64,000 bases of DNA, from contig CM043955.1 in the NCBI GenBank assembly GCA_014529385.2, forward strand, positions 142,712,140 to 142,776,139, given 5' to 3'. The DNA is from Adiantum capillus-veneris. Taxonomy: Eukaryota; Streptophyta; Polypodiopsida; Polypodiales; Pteridaceae. Shown one piece after another: positions 1 through 9,606 of this stretch (position 1 is its first letter; the number at the start of each line of letters is the position of its first letter). Made by a program: the position numbers and the translations under genes. The notes beneath the pieces were generated by a model. The model did no database searches and was not told the DNA's origin. It saw nothing but the letters and a program-made list of their open reading frames with translations.

Positions 1-14
1 ACGCAAAACTCCTG

Positions 15-2181
15 GTGCTACTAAGTCAAACTCTCGCGGGCGGTGAAGATGAAGAGACCTTTATGACGCAAAGACGTGTGCGCAAGACTCGGAGACAGAG
101 GATGGTGGTTGATGAGTGTAGTGAAGATGATGATGATTTGGAGATGTATACCCATGTTCAAACTTCACCACCCTCAAAGGAAGAAGGCAGTTCAGAGTAT
201 ATCTTCATTGACTTCAGGTATGAGTTACCCCTTAATGAGCAAAACACTCCCTAGTTAAAGAACATTGGGCTGTTGGACTTTGTAACACTCCCATGGATTG
301 CATGGAGACAGAGTCACATGGCAAAGGTTTGCTTAAATCAATTGCAGGCTAACGATGGACATATTTTTGCTGACAATTACCTTACTGAGGAGCTTGTGTC
401 ACAAGTGTTTGATGTACCTACACAAGAGGACAATGAGTTTGGTAAAGCCACAGAAGGAGATGACAAAGGCCTTTGGGCAGTCACAAGGAGGCAGGCATTA
501 TTATCAATTTTATGGCATGAAGAATCAGGCTAGGTTACAGCAAGTTAGATGGTTGCTTGAAAGAGTGTTTTTGCTTGTCAAATCAGAATACATCAGCAGG
601 GAGAATTATGGTATTTTAATGGCAGCTGATAATGGCAGGCAGGTTGGATGGGCTAATATCATCTTTGACAGGATGAAGTTTGAAATTTATACTAAGCAAA
701 AGAGAAAGGACAAAACTACAAAGTGGGTCCTTATTTGGGTACTATGTTTCAGTACGTGACAAATCAGAGTATACTTCAGGGAAAAATTCTGCCAGGGGAG
801 GGGCAGTTATTTGTAGACTCGGGCTCTACACAGAGAAAAGAGAAAAGACAGAAGTTGCATGATGACCAAAAGACCTTATACATGACAAAGGATGTTCAAG
901 GATTGATGGCCGCTGGTTATTCTAGCAAGGAGTCTTTGGACACAGTGAAAGTGAAGTTGGACAAAGAGTTTGGTGAGCTATTTTCTGAAGGAGCTTTGGA
1001 AATAGGTGATAAATCTACAACACCAATGTTAGTGAAGACAGGCTTCAAGTTGAAGAAACTGAAGGGCAAAACACCAGAAGAGGTACCTGGTATGAACATT
1101 GGAGATTCTGTATAGCTGAGGAACCAAGGGTGACTAAACCAAATTTTACTAATGTTTCTTTCAAAGAAGTGCTATTGGCATGGTTAAAGAGTATGTGGAG
1201 CAATAGGTGATGGACTTTACCTTAGTTAAGAGGGAAAATAACAGAATGCATAGAGAAATTGAGTAGCTCAAGGAAGATGTAGAGAAAAGCAAGAAGAGTA
1301 GAACTGAGGAGATCCTGCTACAACAAGAGATTCAACAGTTGATTGAGAGTCAGGAGGTGATGAAAACTGAGTTGGCTTCTTACAAGAAGATGTTGGCATC
1401 TAGGGAGAAGATTTCAACCAGATTAGCTGAATGGAGGGATGAATGGTTTATTGTTTTGCAGGGCGAAATGACTGAGATGAATACATTGGATGCTACATTG
1501 GAGAGTAGCAATAGAGTTCTTTTGAACAGGGTGACAACTTGTAAGAGAGTTGAAGAGAGAATCAGGGAAATGTCAGAAGAATTAGATGTGGATGGGTGGT
1601 ACTTGGCATCAGTAGATGTTGAGCAGATGCAGGTGGAAATGAGAGAATACATGAAGGGAGTATGGGAGCATATCAAGGTAAGGATGTATGATGTGGTGAG
1701 TAAACCATATCACATGTTTGCAGAGGAGGAGATGAAGGAGGAAAACTTGTTTATGGAGAAGCAGAATGCTGAACTGAAGCAGCAGTATACTGACCTGAAA
1801 GGGCAGTTTGAGGACCTGAAGATGCAGCTGCAACAACAAGGCGGCCAACAATATGAGCAGGTGTTTGTTAATAAAAATTCTAAAGTGTTTGCAGGAACTG
1901 ATGTGGCAGCTGTAGGACAGGCTAAAGATATTGCAGAGGAGGACACATAAGTTGTAGGAGGAATTCACAACTTAAATGATCCACTGCAAATGATTGTGGA
2001 TGAGAAACTCTGTCAGCAGACTGAAAGTACTAAGGAGGTAGTTATAGTTCAGGTGGATGCAGAGGTTGAAGCACTTGACAAGAAAACTTCAACTGCAGCA
2101 GCAGTTTCACAACAAACTAAATTCAAGGATCATCTGGTGGATGAATTTTTTTATCAAGGGATGGGTTCTCACAATGTTTGA
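15..2181 (+). pseudogene. Decayed transposon-type ORF with long coiled coil
   Basis: Several reading-frame pieces join into one degraded protein: 15-254, 273-533, then a shift to the frame of about 490-720, another shift to 723-1115, and a coiled-coil part from about 1180 to 2181. Stops in the coiled-coil frame include TAG at 1264 and TAA at 1948-1950. The N-terminal half is acidic. The middle (LLERVFLLVKSEYIS, then NYGILMAADN) faintly recalls the plant-transposon-protein regions found next to gypsy elements; that is a weak impression. The 1210-1950 part is rich in E, K, Q and L heptads and has a Q-rich tail. The last codon sits 27 bp before a candidate LTR, which suggests the 3' ORF of an LTR element. 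I do not recognise the family and assign no function. Confidence 0.45.
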
Positions 2182-2208
2182 GAAACATTGCCCACCAGGT
2201 GTGCCAAG

Positions 2209-2747
2209 TGTTAGTGCCTGATCTGTCAGGGCATTCAGGATATTATATTTTGAACTGTAACTAAGCCCTTTAACTTTTGAACCTTAGGGATATGTGGACA
2301 TTAGGACTTATATTTTTGGGTAGTTGTGAATGTGCCTTATGGTATCTGATGGCGTGAGATAGTTTTGGGATAACTATCGAGGTAGTTCTCCTTCTCCTGA
2401 TCTCGTACTGCTGTTTATGCTCTGTAATTGGGTGATGATGATGAAGATAACCTGATGGCAGTCTCTTTTCCTCTTCCTTATGGTGTTCTTTGCTTATTTA
2501 CTTTGCAGTATTGTGTATGAATACTCAGTTTACTGTTCTTGATTCCTGTAAACTGCATGTTTCTTGCATTGAATACGTGTTAGGGCTGTGTGCCCCTAAC
2601 AGCTCACCTCATAGAGTCAACCATTCGTGTTGCCATGATTAGCTCACTAATCGTGTGAGTGTTTCCATGCCCTAGCCAGGTAGTTCATCCCTTCGGATTG
2701 ATAATTTTGTTGGTCATTGGATCTATGCAACGATGGGACCCCCAACA
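2209..2747 (+). repeat. Candidate LTR (539 bp) ending at a tRNA-Asp-type primer site
   Basis: The block starts TGTTAGTGCC and ends CCCCAACA, giving the usual TGTT...AACA termini. Two bases later comes TGGCGCCGTTGCCGGGGA, a primer site typical of plant gypsy elements. A perfect 8-bp stem (TGTTAGGG at 2578-2585, CCCTAACA at 2594-2601) lies near the 3' end. No second copy is in this window, so the left edge rests on the terminal motif only. Coding-like sequence also abuts the left edge, so this LTR may have had internal sequence on both sides. Confidence 0.5.
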
Positions 2748-2749
2748 TT

Positions 2750-2767
2750 TGGCGCCGTTGCCGGGGA
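2750..2767 (+). other. Primer binding site, tRNA-Asp type
   Basis: TGGCGCCGTTGCCGGGGA directly after the candidate LTR matches the known plant gypsy (Athila/Tat-like) primer site complementary to the 3' end of tRNA-Asp. It fixes the right edge of the preceding LTR and places a plus-strand internal region to its right. Confidence 0.8.
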
Positions 2768-4240
2768 CGATGGCCTACGCTAGTGTAATTGTGGCATAAT
2801 TGGATGTGTTTCCTCACTAATTTCACTACTAATTTCACTTGTGTGTTTATGTTTTTGTGTATCTTGGATGTGTGTGTATGAAGAAATGTGTTCATCATTA
2901 TTCCCTAATTTGTCACGACATCTTGCCAAATGTGTGTTTACCGACTATAATTTCACACTAACCCCTTACTAATTTCACTAATTTGCTGCGAAGGATTGGA
3001 GCTTTCAACTGTTCAATCGATCTTCATTGGAAAGGTAATCAAGGTGGTATTCTCAACCTCCCTAGAATCTAAAGATGTGTGAAATTGTGTAGAGACTCCC
3101 ACCATGATGCAATGTAATGTCAATGCCATGTTGCAATGCAATGTTGATGCTATGTTGCTTTGAAATTTTTTGAATTGTTCGTTTTCATGCCATCGTAATG
3201 CCAAAAATTTTCAGATTTGGTGGCGTATGAAATTGACAAGTTCATTTGCTAATTGGTGAATGTGCATTGCTAATTGTGTGTCTAATTGATCTAAGTGCAT
3301 GCTTGAATGGTCAATTGCAAGTGTGTGTGCACTGAAATCAAGTGTGTGTGCATTCTAATTGAGTGTGTATGCCTAATTTTAGGTGTGTGTGCACTATTTT
3401 GCCCTTGATTGTGCACCTAAAAATCAATGTGTGCTTGATGATTTTTCAATTGTGATGATTGATTGTGTTGTGGTCATGCCCAACTAGAGATTTGCGAAAT
3501 CACATTGCAATTTTGAAAAAATTAACCCTTTTGTGTGCGCACCTAAAGATTGGTAAAAACTGCCAATCATTAGTGTGTGTGTGTGTGCCTAAAAAGTGCT
3601 TAATGTGCATGATTAATTTAATGTTTTGATTGCATGTTTGGTGTGTGTAATGGTTAATTGCTGAATTTTTGAGCTCAAAACAGGGATTTACACACTCCAA
3701 ATTCATCAAATTTTGACCTAATTTTGCCGCTAATTTTACCGATTTAATTGCCTACTTTGGATTTTATTGATCAAAGTATTTGGCAATTGAATTGATGTGC
3801 TTTGTGTGATTTTATTTGGCTCCACTAATCCACTATGTGTGGAGAATGTTTTAAAAAAACTTATAAATTTTTGGTATTTTTGGCTAATTTTTGCATTAAT
3901 TTTTGCTTAATTCTGTAAAAAATTGATATCGTGCGATCTTTATAAGCTATTTTGAATGTGTGTATATGGATTGATTTCGAGCGCATTTGGGCTTTCGTTC
4001 GTCAAATTTTGAGCTCTTTGCTATTTTTGGGAGCTAGGTTGATGATTTTGTCGAATTTGGGGTTTTCGATAAAAATTGCTATTTTTGGTGTGCTTATATG
4101 TGTCAAAAGTGTTTGATTGTGATTGCTGATGATTTTTTAAGATTCAACGAATGATTTTTGGTGTTTTGGGGCGATTTTTGGCCTATTCTTGGTATTTTTG
4201 GATGATTGAAAATAAAATAACAAGAAAAATAATTTTCGAG
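2768..4240 (+). other. Non-coding leader-like region
   Basis: There is no credible ORF. The region is AT-rich with degenerate short repeats: repeats of the ATGCAATGTAATGTC kind around 3105-3155, and phrases built on GTGTGTGTGC spaced by 25-40 bp between about 3320 and 3600. Position directly after a primer site suggests the untranslated leader of the element whose LTR ends at 2747. Confidence 0.4.
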
Positions 4241-4521
4241 CTCGACGCCTTTCCTCGTCGGTGGATAGATCTTTACAGTTTGTTGGCATAGATTTCGTCG
4301 ACATTAAAATACACTTCTTCTTCTTCTCTCTCCGGGTGAACCCACTCCAACACACACTCCTCTCTCTCTCTCTCTCCTCCCATATGTCCGCTCATTTACA
4401 ATCTCTCACCTCCCCCTCTCACTCTCTCTCTAACTCTCATTCTCTCTCCCTGCTGACGCACTCTCTCTCCCTTTTTGACTTTTTCTCACACACACACACA
4501 CACTCTCTCTCGAGCATGCCC

Positions 4522-4524
<3 letters not shown>

Positions 4525-4584
<60 letters not shown>
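4525..4584 (+). repeat. (CT)n microsatellite
   Basis: A near-perfect 60-nt CT tract inside a wider pyrimidine-rich zone (about 4340-4584) that also has an AC tract at 4490-4502. A short GC-richer stretch (about 4600-4755) follows. Long apparent ORFs on both strands here are products of the repeat. Confidence 0.95.
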
Positions 4585-4586
<2 letters not shown>

Positions 4587-4769
4587 CATGCTTCCATAGC
4601 CGATGTCCCCGCCGACTAGCGCGCCGCCAGGGCCCTGCCTGTCAGCCAATAGTCCTCTCCTCGTCTCGTGCTGCACGCCAGGACTCTCCCCCATTGCCTG
4701 GAATCAATGCCGCCCACGACCCCGCCTGTCAGCGCCTGCAGGTCAACGCCGCCAGGTAAGTGAGAGGTA

Positions 4770-5450
4770 AGTTTTTTTTTTGTTTTTGTCAATTTCAATA
4801 AACAATAAACAATAAAAAATTTACAAAAACCTAAAATCATAAAAAAATAAAAATAAAAAAGGGTTCTTAAAATTAAAAAAAGAACAAAAAATTTAAAAAT
4901 AAAAATGCATTATTAAAAAAAGGATTAAAATCACAAAAAATCAAAAAAGGATTAGAAAATCACCAAAAAAATCCAACAAAAAAGCAAAAAAAGGATAAGA
5001 AAATTTAAAAAAACACCTAAAAATTTATAATTTTTTATAAAAAAACTCAGAAAGTAAAAAACACACAGCTAATTCAAAAGAAATATACAAATAGGAACTC
5101 AAAAAAACTCATAAAAAATAAAATATTACACAGATAAATGCCTCAAAATTGTAGAAAATTCATAAATGTAAATTCTTTTAATAAAAATCCATTTTAAAAA
5201 ATAAAAAATTGATCTCATATGTCACAAAAATATTTATGAAAATTTCATAAAAACTCAAAACAAATCCATAAAAAATAAAAAAGTGACCGAAAAAATCCCA
5301 ATAAATCATTAAAAAATCACAAAACCTTCAAAAATATCATAAAATAAACAAACTTCAAAATTAAATTAGAAAATTTACAAAAACATTCTTTAAAAATCAA
5401 AAGTCTTCCAAAATAAATCATAAAAATACCAAAAAATTAGAAAAGTTTTA
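4770..5450 (+). repeat. A-rich low-complexity tract
   Basis: About 680 bp dominated by A runs separated by short words such as AAAAATC, AAAGGATTA and CATAAAAA. Strand asymmetry is extreme and no ORF is present. It lies between the GC-richer stretch and the insertion point of E3, inside the older host element. Confidence 0.85.
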
Positions 5451-5877
5451 TGACTTGAAGTCGTTGAAAAAGCCAGAAAGAGGCAGAAAAGCAAAAAAGC
5501 AAAGCCAAAAGAGTCACACACCGAGCAAACAACACAAAGGCGAGCAAGTAATAAAAAGCAAAGCTGATAAAATTACACCGTGCAAAGCGAATCAGATCAG
5601 CCAAAAAAAGCAAGCAAAAATACAAGCTCGAAGCAATAGAGCGACATATAAATGTCAAAATTTGGCACGCTAGAAATTGGCTAGTGCAAGTGATTGCATT
5701 GCAAATTAGGTTCCAGTTGGACGAACAGGGGCACAACTCACATGTGATTGCAGATTAGGCTAGTACGAGTAGCATAAATTTTGCTAATCGATACCAAAAT
5801 CTGCTAGGAGACAATTCTTACAGAGCAAACCAACATGGACTCAAGTCGAGCCGAGAGTTCAAGTACACCAGAGCAAG
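5451..5877 (+). pseudogene. Remnant of A-rich internal coding sequence
   Basis: A short open frame at 5455-5673 encodes a very basic K/Q/S-rich peptide, followed by further A-rich sequence full of stops. Base composition and wording resemble the sequence resuming after E3 at 25850, and the CTAG duplication shows the two were contiguous before E3 arrived. It is probably part of the same decayed element. No domain is recognised. Confidence 0.35.
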
Positions 5878-5881
5878 CTAG

Positions 5882-5925
5882 TGATAGCTGTTTTTTGGCT
5901 TTCCATAATTGCCATAGTAAGCTAC
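5882..5925 (+). repeat. E3 5' LTR, first segment
   Basis: These 44 bp match the start of the 3' LTR at 23243-23286 with a few substitutions. The LTR is then broken by an inverted fragment that begins exactly with the complement of the LTR 3' terminus. Confidence 0.85.
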
Positions 5926-6962
5926 TGAGGCGGTCCGGGGCGGGCAACAAGAAGAGCGGCCTCTAAACACCCTTCGAGGCTCCCGTGCTGCTCAATTGGG
6001 GCTGGGGCAAGCATAATCAGAGACAACAACAACCCACAGCCAGAAACCAAACAAGAAAAGGGGCACCACCTAGTTGTAGATGCGAACTAGGACGCACGTG
6101 ATATCTCCTTGTACTCAAACGCACAAAGAGAGAGGAATGCAAGATAGCCACACACACCAAACACAAACATTCACCACGCCAGAGAGAGGTAAAGAGCACA
6201 AATCAACTTGAGCAACTCAGTCTTAGCCTTAAAGACTAGATGCACACAAAGCTTGATAGAGAGACAACACAAAACTTGACCTTGTTGCTAATACACAAAT
6301 TGTCTTAGGGTCACGGGAGCCCTCTCACCGAGCACCCTCTTACAATTGACCTTTTAGGCAAACAATTCAACAAGCCCTCAAACCACCAAGCATGAAATGG
6401 CACAACAAACTTCAAGGACAATATACCTTCAACCACCTGATGAGCCAACTTATCAAGTCAATTTTGAGAGAAGAGTCGTAGTTGCTCACCTCTTTACAGC
6501 ACCGGTAGAAGAAGCAGTCAACATGGCGAAGCAGCGCGTGTCGATGAAGCTATGTTATTTCAAACCTTGGAAAATTCATGATAAAAGCCTTCATTTGCAG
6601 AGGTTATCTTTGGATTTTTGCTGATTTTTTGAAGTTCTTTACAAAGTTGAAGAGAGTATGGTAATATGGACATATATGTAGAGAGAAAGGGGGACACATA
6701 GGGTGTAGAAATGGAGGATGAAGGCTATGGAGGTGTGAGAGATGTGGCAATGGTGAAGAGGGTGAATTAGGACATGGGAGTTGCAGGTTTGGGAGTGGGA
6801 AGGAGAGGGAGGAGTGTGTGTGAAAGAGAAAAATGATAAAGTGGAAAAGGGACTGTGGTTGCATAGCATGGGCAAACTGGGGTCCACCAATAAAATCATA
6901 GCTCACAGCTCGTAGCTCAAAAAAATATGAAAAAATTTGAGGTGAAAGTTCAGCTCACGAGC
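5926..6962 (-). repeat. Inverted LTR fragment of the E3 family
   Basis: The reverse complement matches the 3' part of the E3 LTR, from near 24170 to the LTR end. It starts with TGAGGCGGTCC, the exact complement of the LTR terminus. About 640 bp found in the full LTR (19515-20150 in the 5' copy) are missing: the cap of the deletion is near 6490, where the AGAGGTGA-side and CTACGACTC-side sequences join. It is therefore a truncated, internally deleted copy inserted in opposite orientation into the LTR of a relative. The U5 hairpin is kept in reverse near 6080-6110. Confidence 0.8.
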
Positions 6963-7031
6963 CACACCCTATCAAATTACTCAAACATTTTGGTTATCCC
7001 TACCATTTCACTGTACATAGGCGTGTGTGAG
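6963..7031 (+). repeat. E3 5' LTR, second segment
   Basis: Matches 3' LTR positions about 23287-23357 (the stretch with CTCAAACATTTTGG and GGCGTGTGTGAG). It ends where E2 begins with TGAGGCATGC; the matching LTR sequence resumes at 18272. Confidence 0.85.
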
Positions 7032-8128
7032 TGAGGCATGCTTTTCCATGCATGGGAACCCCCCATATTTTTTTTCTCTTTTACCAAAAATATTTCCTAT
7101 TATACAAGTTACTTTTGATTTTTTCTTCCTTTTTTTACAAACGTTTTAGCCTTTATTAAATAAATAAGACTTATGTTAAATCAATCACGATGTAGCATAA
7201 ATAAGTAAGCTTTCTTTGTTAATCTCTCTTTTGACCTTAAATATTAAATATATATATATTAAATTACATTATATATTTTAGTATTTTCTAATATATTTTT
7301 CATGTATATATATATTAATCCACCCTACCAAATATTTTATTCACTAGTTTTCATTTTCAAACCTCAACCCCACTTTCAAATTTCAATAATACCTCCATCT
7401 AAATGCTTTCCAATCTTTTCAAAACTCTAGGTCATGTTTTCATACACATGAAGGAGCTTACACTTGAAGGCAAGAGAGAAGTCCACTCAAAGGGGACCAC
7501 CAAAAGACCTTTGCAGCCATAAATAATACATTATTTGGCTGAATTTTTTAAGTAGAGAAGAACCTCGAATCTGAAGGAGCGTTCAACATGAAAGATGTAG
7601 CTCGTGATCTTAACTTTTAGCTCAAATTTTTTTAGAATTTTTGGAGTTATGAACACGGAGATATGAGTTTTGTAGTGGACCCCAATTTTCTCGTGTAATG
7701 GTGACACAGGCCATCCCCAATTTTCTTCCCTCTAGAATGGCTGTGGTTCTACAAGTCTTCAAGCAGGATTACAAGATACAAGGCTCTTTTAATGAGGTCT
7801 TGGCAATTCTAGAGTGATTCTATCACCATTTTTGGAGGATCCATCCTCATCAACAACTATCCACCTTTGATAATCTCTCTTGTAAATTTCTTACCTCTCT
7901 CTTCTCTCCCTAATAAGCTTATGTCTAGCCAAAGCTAGACTATTGTAAATATCTCCTATCCTCTACATCCTACCCACATTCTCTCATCTTCTCTCTCTAT
8001 TGACTCTGGTATTTTAAATAATGAGGAGACAAGATGGGAGCCACAGTCACATGCACCCCATTTTCCTAGTCACCAAAGTGGGACACTCACCTCAAATAGA
8101 AATATTGCTAAATCCTCCCCTCCTTCCC

Positions 8129-8138
8129 TATATAAGGA
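8129..8138 (+). promoter_or_regulatory. LTR TATA box (E2, first LTR)
   Basis: CTATATAAGG in the LTR, about 30 bp before the (AC)n tract, is the probable core promoter of E2. The same box is at 16779-16788 in the second LTR. E5 has a closely similar CTATATAAAGAGGCC. Confidence 0.6.
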
Positions 8139-8165
8139 GGCCATGAGAGCTCACTAAGGGGGGAG

Positions 8166-8166
<1 letters not shown>

Positions 8167-8216
<50 letters not shown>
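8167..8216 (+). repeat. (AC)25 microsatellite in E2 LTR
   Basis: Fifty nucleotides of perfect AC just downstream of the TATA box, hence probably in the transcribed part of the LTR. The second LTR has 60 nt at 16817-16876. Confidence 0.95.
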
Positions 8217-8219
<3 letters not shown>

Positions 8220-8880
8220 TGTGCTACATGCTTGTAGCATGAACCCTAATCACATAATCACAACACCATCATCATCACCATCACCATGCACAAAAGATGA
8301 GCACCACACCTCCAAACCACTTGTAATTAAGGGTTGAAGGCACAATTTCAAGAAGAAGAAGGGTGGAAACACTCATGATATTCCTCGCCATCAACTCCCA
8401 TCTCTCCATTATGCCTCCTACGATCTTGTTCCCTTCTCATTTTCCTGCCATACGCTGCCTATTGTATTCATCTTTTGCAAGCAATCAACACACTCCATCT
8501 TGGTGCCATACTTTGTGTCTCTTTGGATACATCTCATTGTGAGTATGGTATATGCTTTTTCCTTGCCATTTTTTTTCTGCTTATGTTAAGGTGTGCGGAT
8601 CTGCCACCATACACACACACTCTCTCTCCCTCTCATATTCCTATCATCTTGCTACTTCCATCTTGAGGTGTGCGGATTCGCCATCTTTTGTAGGAGAAGT
8701 GAGCATACTTGCATGTATCCCTGACCTCGTTATCTTCCTTACTACATGTACGAGTAGCGAGCCCATTCTCACTCACTCACCACTCCTCTTACCTTATTCT
8801 CTGACTACCCCCATTCCACATTTGAGTGTGGATCTTGAAATTGTTTTCCATGGCATGTTTCATTGTGTATATGTATGCGT

Positions 8881-8911
8881 CCTAGCCGCATATTTTCCTA
8901 GGTGGTTCCCC
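8881..8911 (+). other. Conserved U5 hairpin plus primer-site-like motif (E2 LTR 1)
   Basis: CCTAG (8881-8885) pairs with CTAGG (8898-8902) and is followed by TGGTTCCCC. The second E2 LTR has the same stem at 17542-17563 followed by TGGTGCCCC. The equivalent hairpin is present in both E3 LTRs and both E5 LTRs. Confidence 0.55.
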
Positions 8912-8997
8912 TATTGCGCATTCCCCTTGATGAGGCCATTGTGCATAGTCTTGGTGTAGAGGCCACCGGGTCTATTTTTTCACTTCCGCCTCTCATT

Positions 8998-9015
8998 TGG
9001 TGCCCCCACTGAGGA
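8998..9015 (+). other. E2 primer binding site
   Basis: TGGTGCCCCCACTGAGGA starts two bases after the LTR, in the right place and with the obligatory TGG complementary to a tRNA CCA end. I cannot name the tRNA. The site is identical in E3 (20716-20733) and has one changed base in E5 (45375-45392). Confidence 0.85.
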
Positions 9016-9064
9016 GGGCTCTTGAAACCTTCAGTTTACAAGGCTGACATGTTTACTTCCCTTC

Positions 9065-9322
9065 ATGGACGAGTGGCTTCTTGAATTCTCTAATTGGGCC
9101 ACTGAAGAGGAGGAGCTTCAAGAAGGTTTGACTCAAGTCATCAAGACACTCTTGCCAAGGTGTTGTATTGTTAGCATAGAAGAAGTGGTAAGACCCTCTT
9201 TCCCTACTCATATTGTATACATTTTTCATCATCCCCGCAAGCGTAAAAGCAAGGCACAAGCTGCATCATGCTCACATTGTAGCCAAAAACCTCACCTTCG
9301 ACATGAGTGCAACCCAAAGTGA
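9065..9322 (+). CDS. E2 pre-gag ORF 1 with CCHC zinc knuckle
   Basis: An 85-residue ORF, the first ATG frame after the primer site. The N-terminal half is acidic; a basic stretch (HHPRKRKSK, about residues 55-63) is followed by CSHCSQKPHLRHEC, a perfect CX2CX4HX4C zinc knuckle such as binds nucleic acid in Gag proteins. The true gag downstream has its own knuckle, so this is an additional one. The copy after the second LTR (17726-17983) keeps the knuckle but has an in-frame TAG. An overlapping frame (9213-9659) is S/T/P-rich and less convincing. Function is unknown; RNA binding is inferred from the knuckle only. Confidence 0.5.
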   Translation: MDEWLLEFSNWATEEEELQEGLTQVIKTLLPRCCIVSIEEVVRPSFPTHIVYIFHHPRKRKSKAQAASCSHCSQKPHLRHECNPK

Positions 9323-9606
9323 AGAAAAGGCCATCATTTTCTCCCTCGACATCCGCACAGGCGTTCTCACAATGGTAGGATTTCAAGTAGCACCAGGCTT
9401 CTCTACATCTACGTCCCCATCTTGGCCACCTATTCCACCTACATCCACAACAAGCCTTCACAACTTGAGGAATATACTACAAACGCGTGGTCCCTCCCTC
9501 TCCGTTGCAGCAAAAGATTCAAGGGTTTTCCAGCGCCAACGATCACCCCGTCTCCAAAACAAAAGGGTAAATCCTCCAAAGTCTTTCTATACCTCACTCT
9601 CATCTC

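Larger units (their letters stand above)
7032..8995 (+). repeat. E2 5' LTR
   Basis: 1964 bp, starting TGAGGCATGC and ending GCCTCTCA, three bases before the primer site. It contains a TATA box at 8129-8138, an (AC)n tract at 8167-8216 downstream of it, and the U5 hairpin CCTAG/CTAGG at 8881-8902. It matches the second copy at 15664-17656 apart from scattered substitutions, a short AT-rich duplication present only in the second copy, and microsatellite length. Confidence 0.9.

Noticed and set aside
2578-2601. Hairpin as a transcription terminator
   Set aside because: Bacterial-type terminators do not apply here; it is treated as an LTR feature only.
4261-4759. Overlapping long ORFs on both strands (S/L-rich, R/E-rich)
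   Set aside because: They are translations of the CT microsatellite; no domain and no codon bias.
6604-6906. Proline/histidine-rich minus-strand ORFs, also seen at 19095-19397 and 24209-24529
   Set aside because: They are the same stretch of the E3 LTR in three copies; LTR sequence upstream of the TATA box, not a gene.
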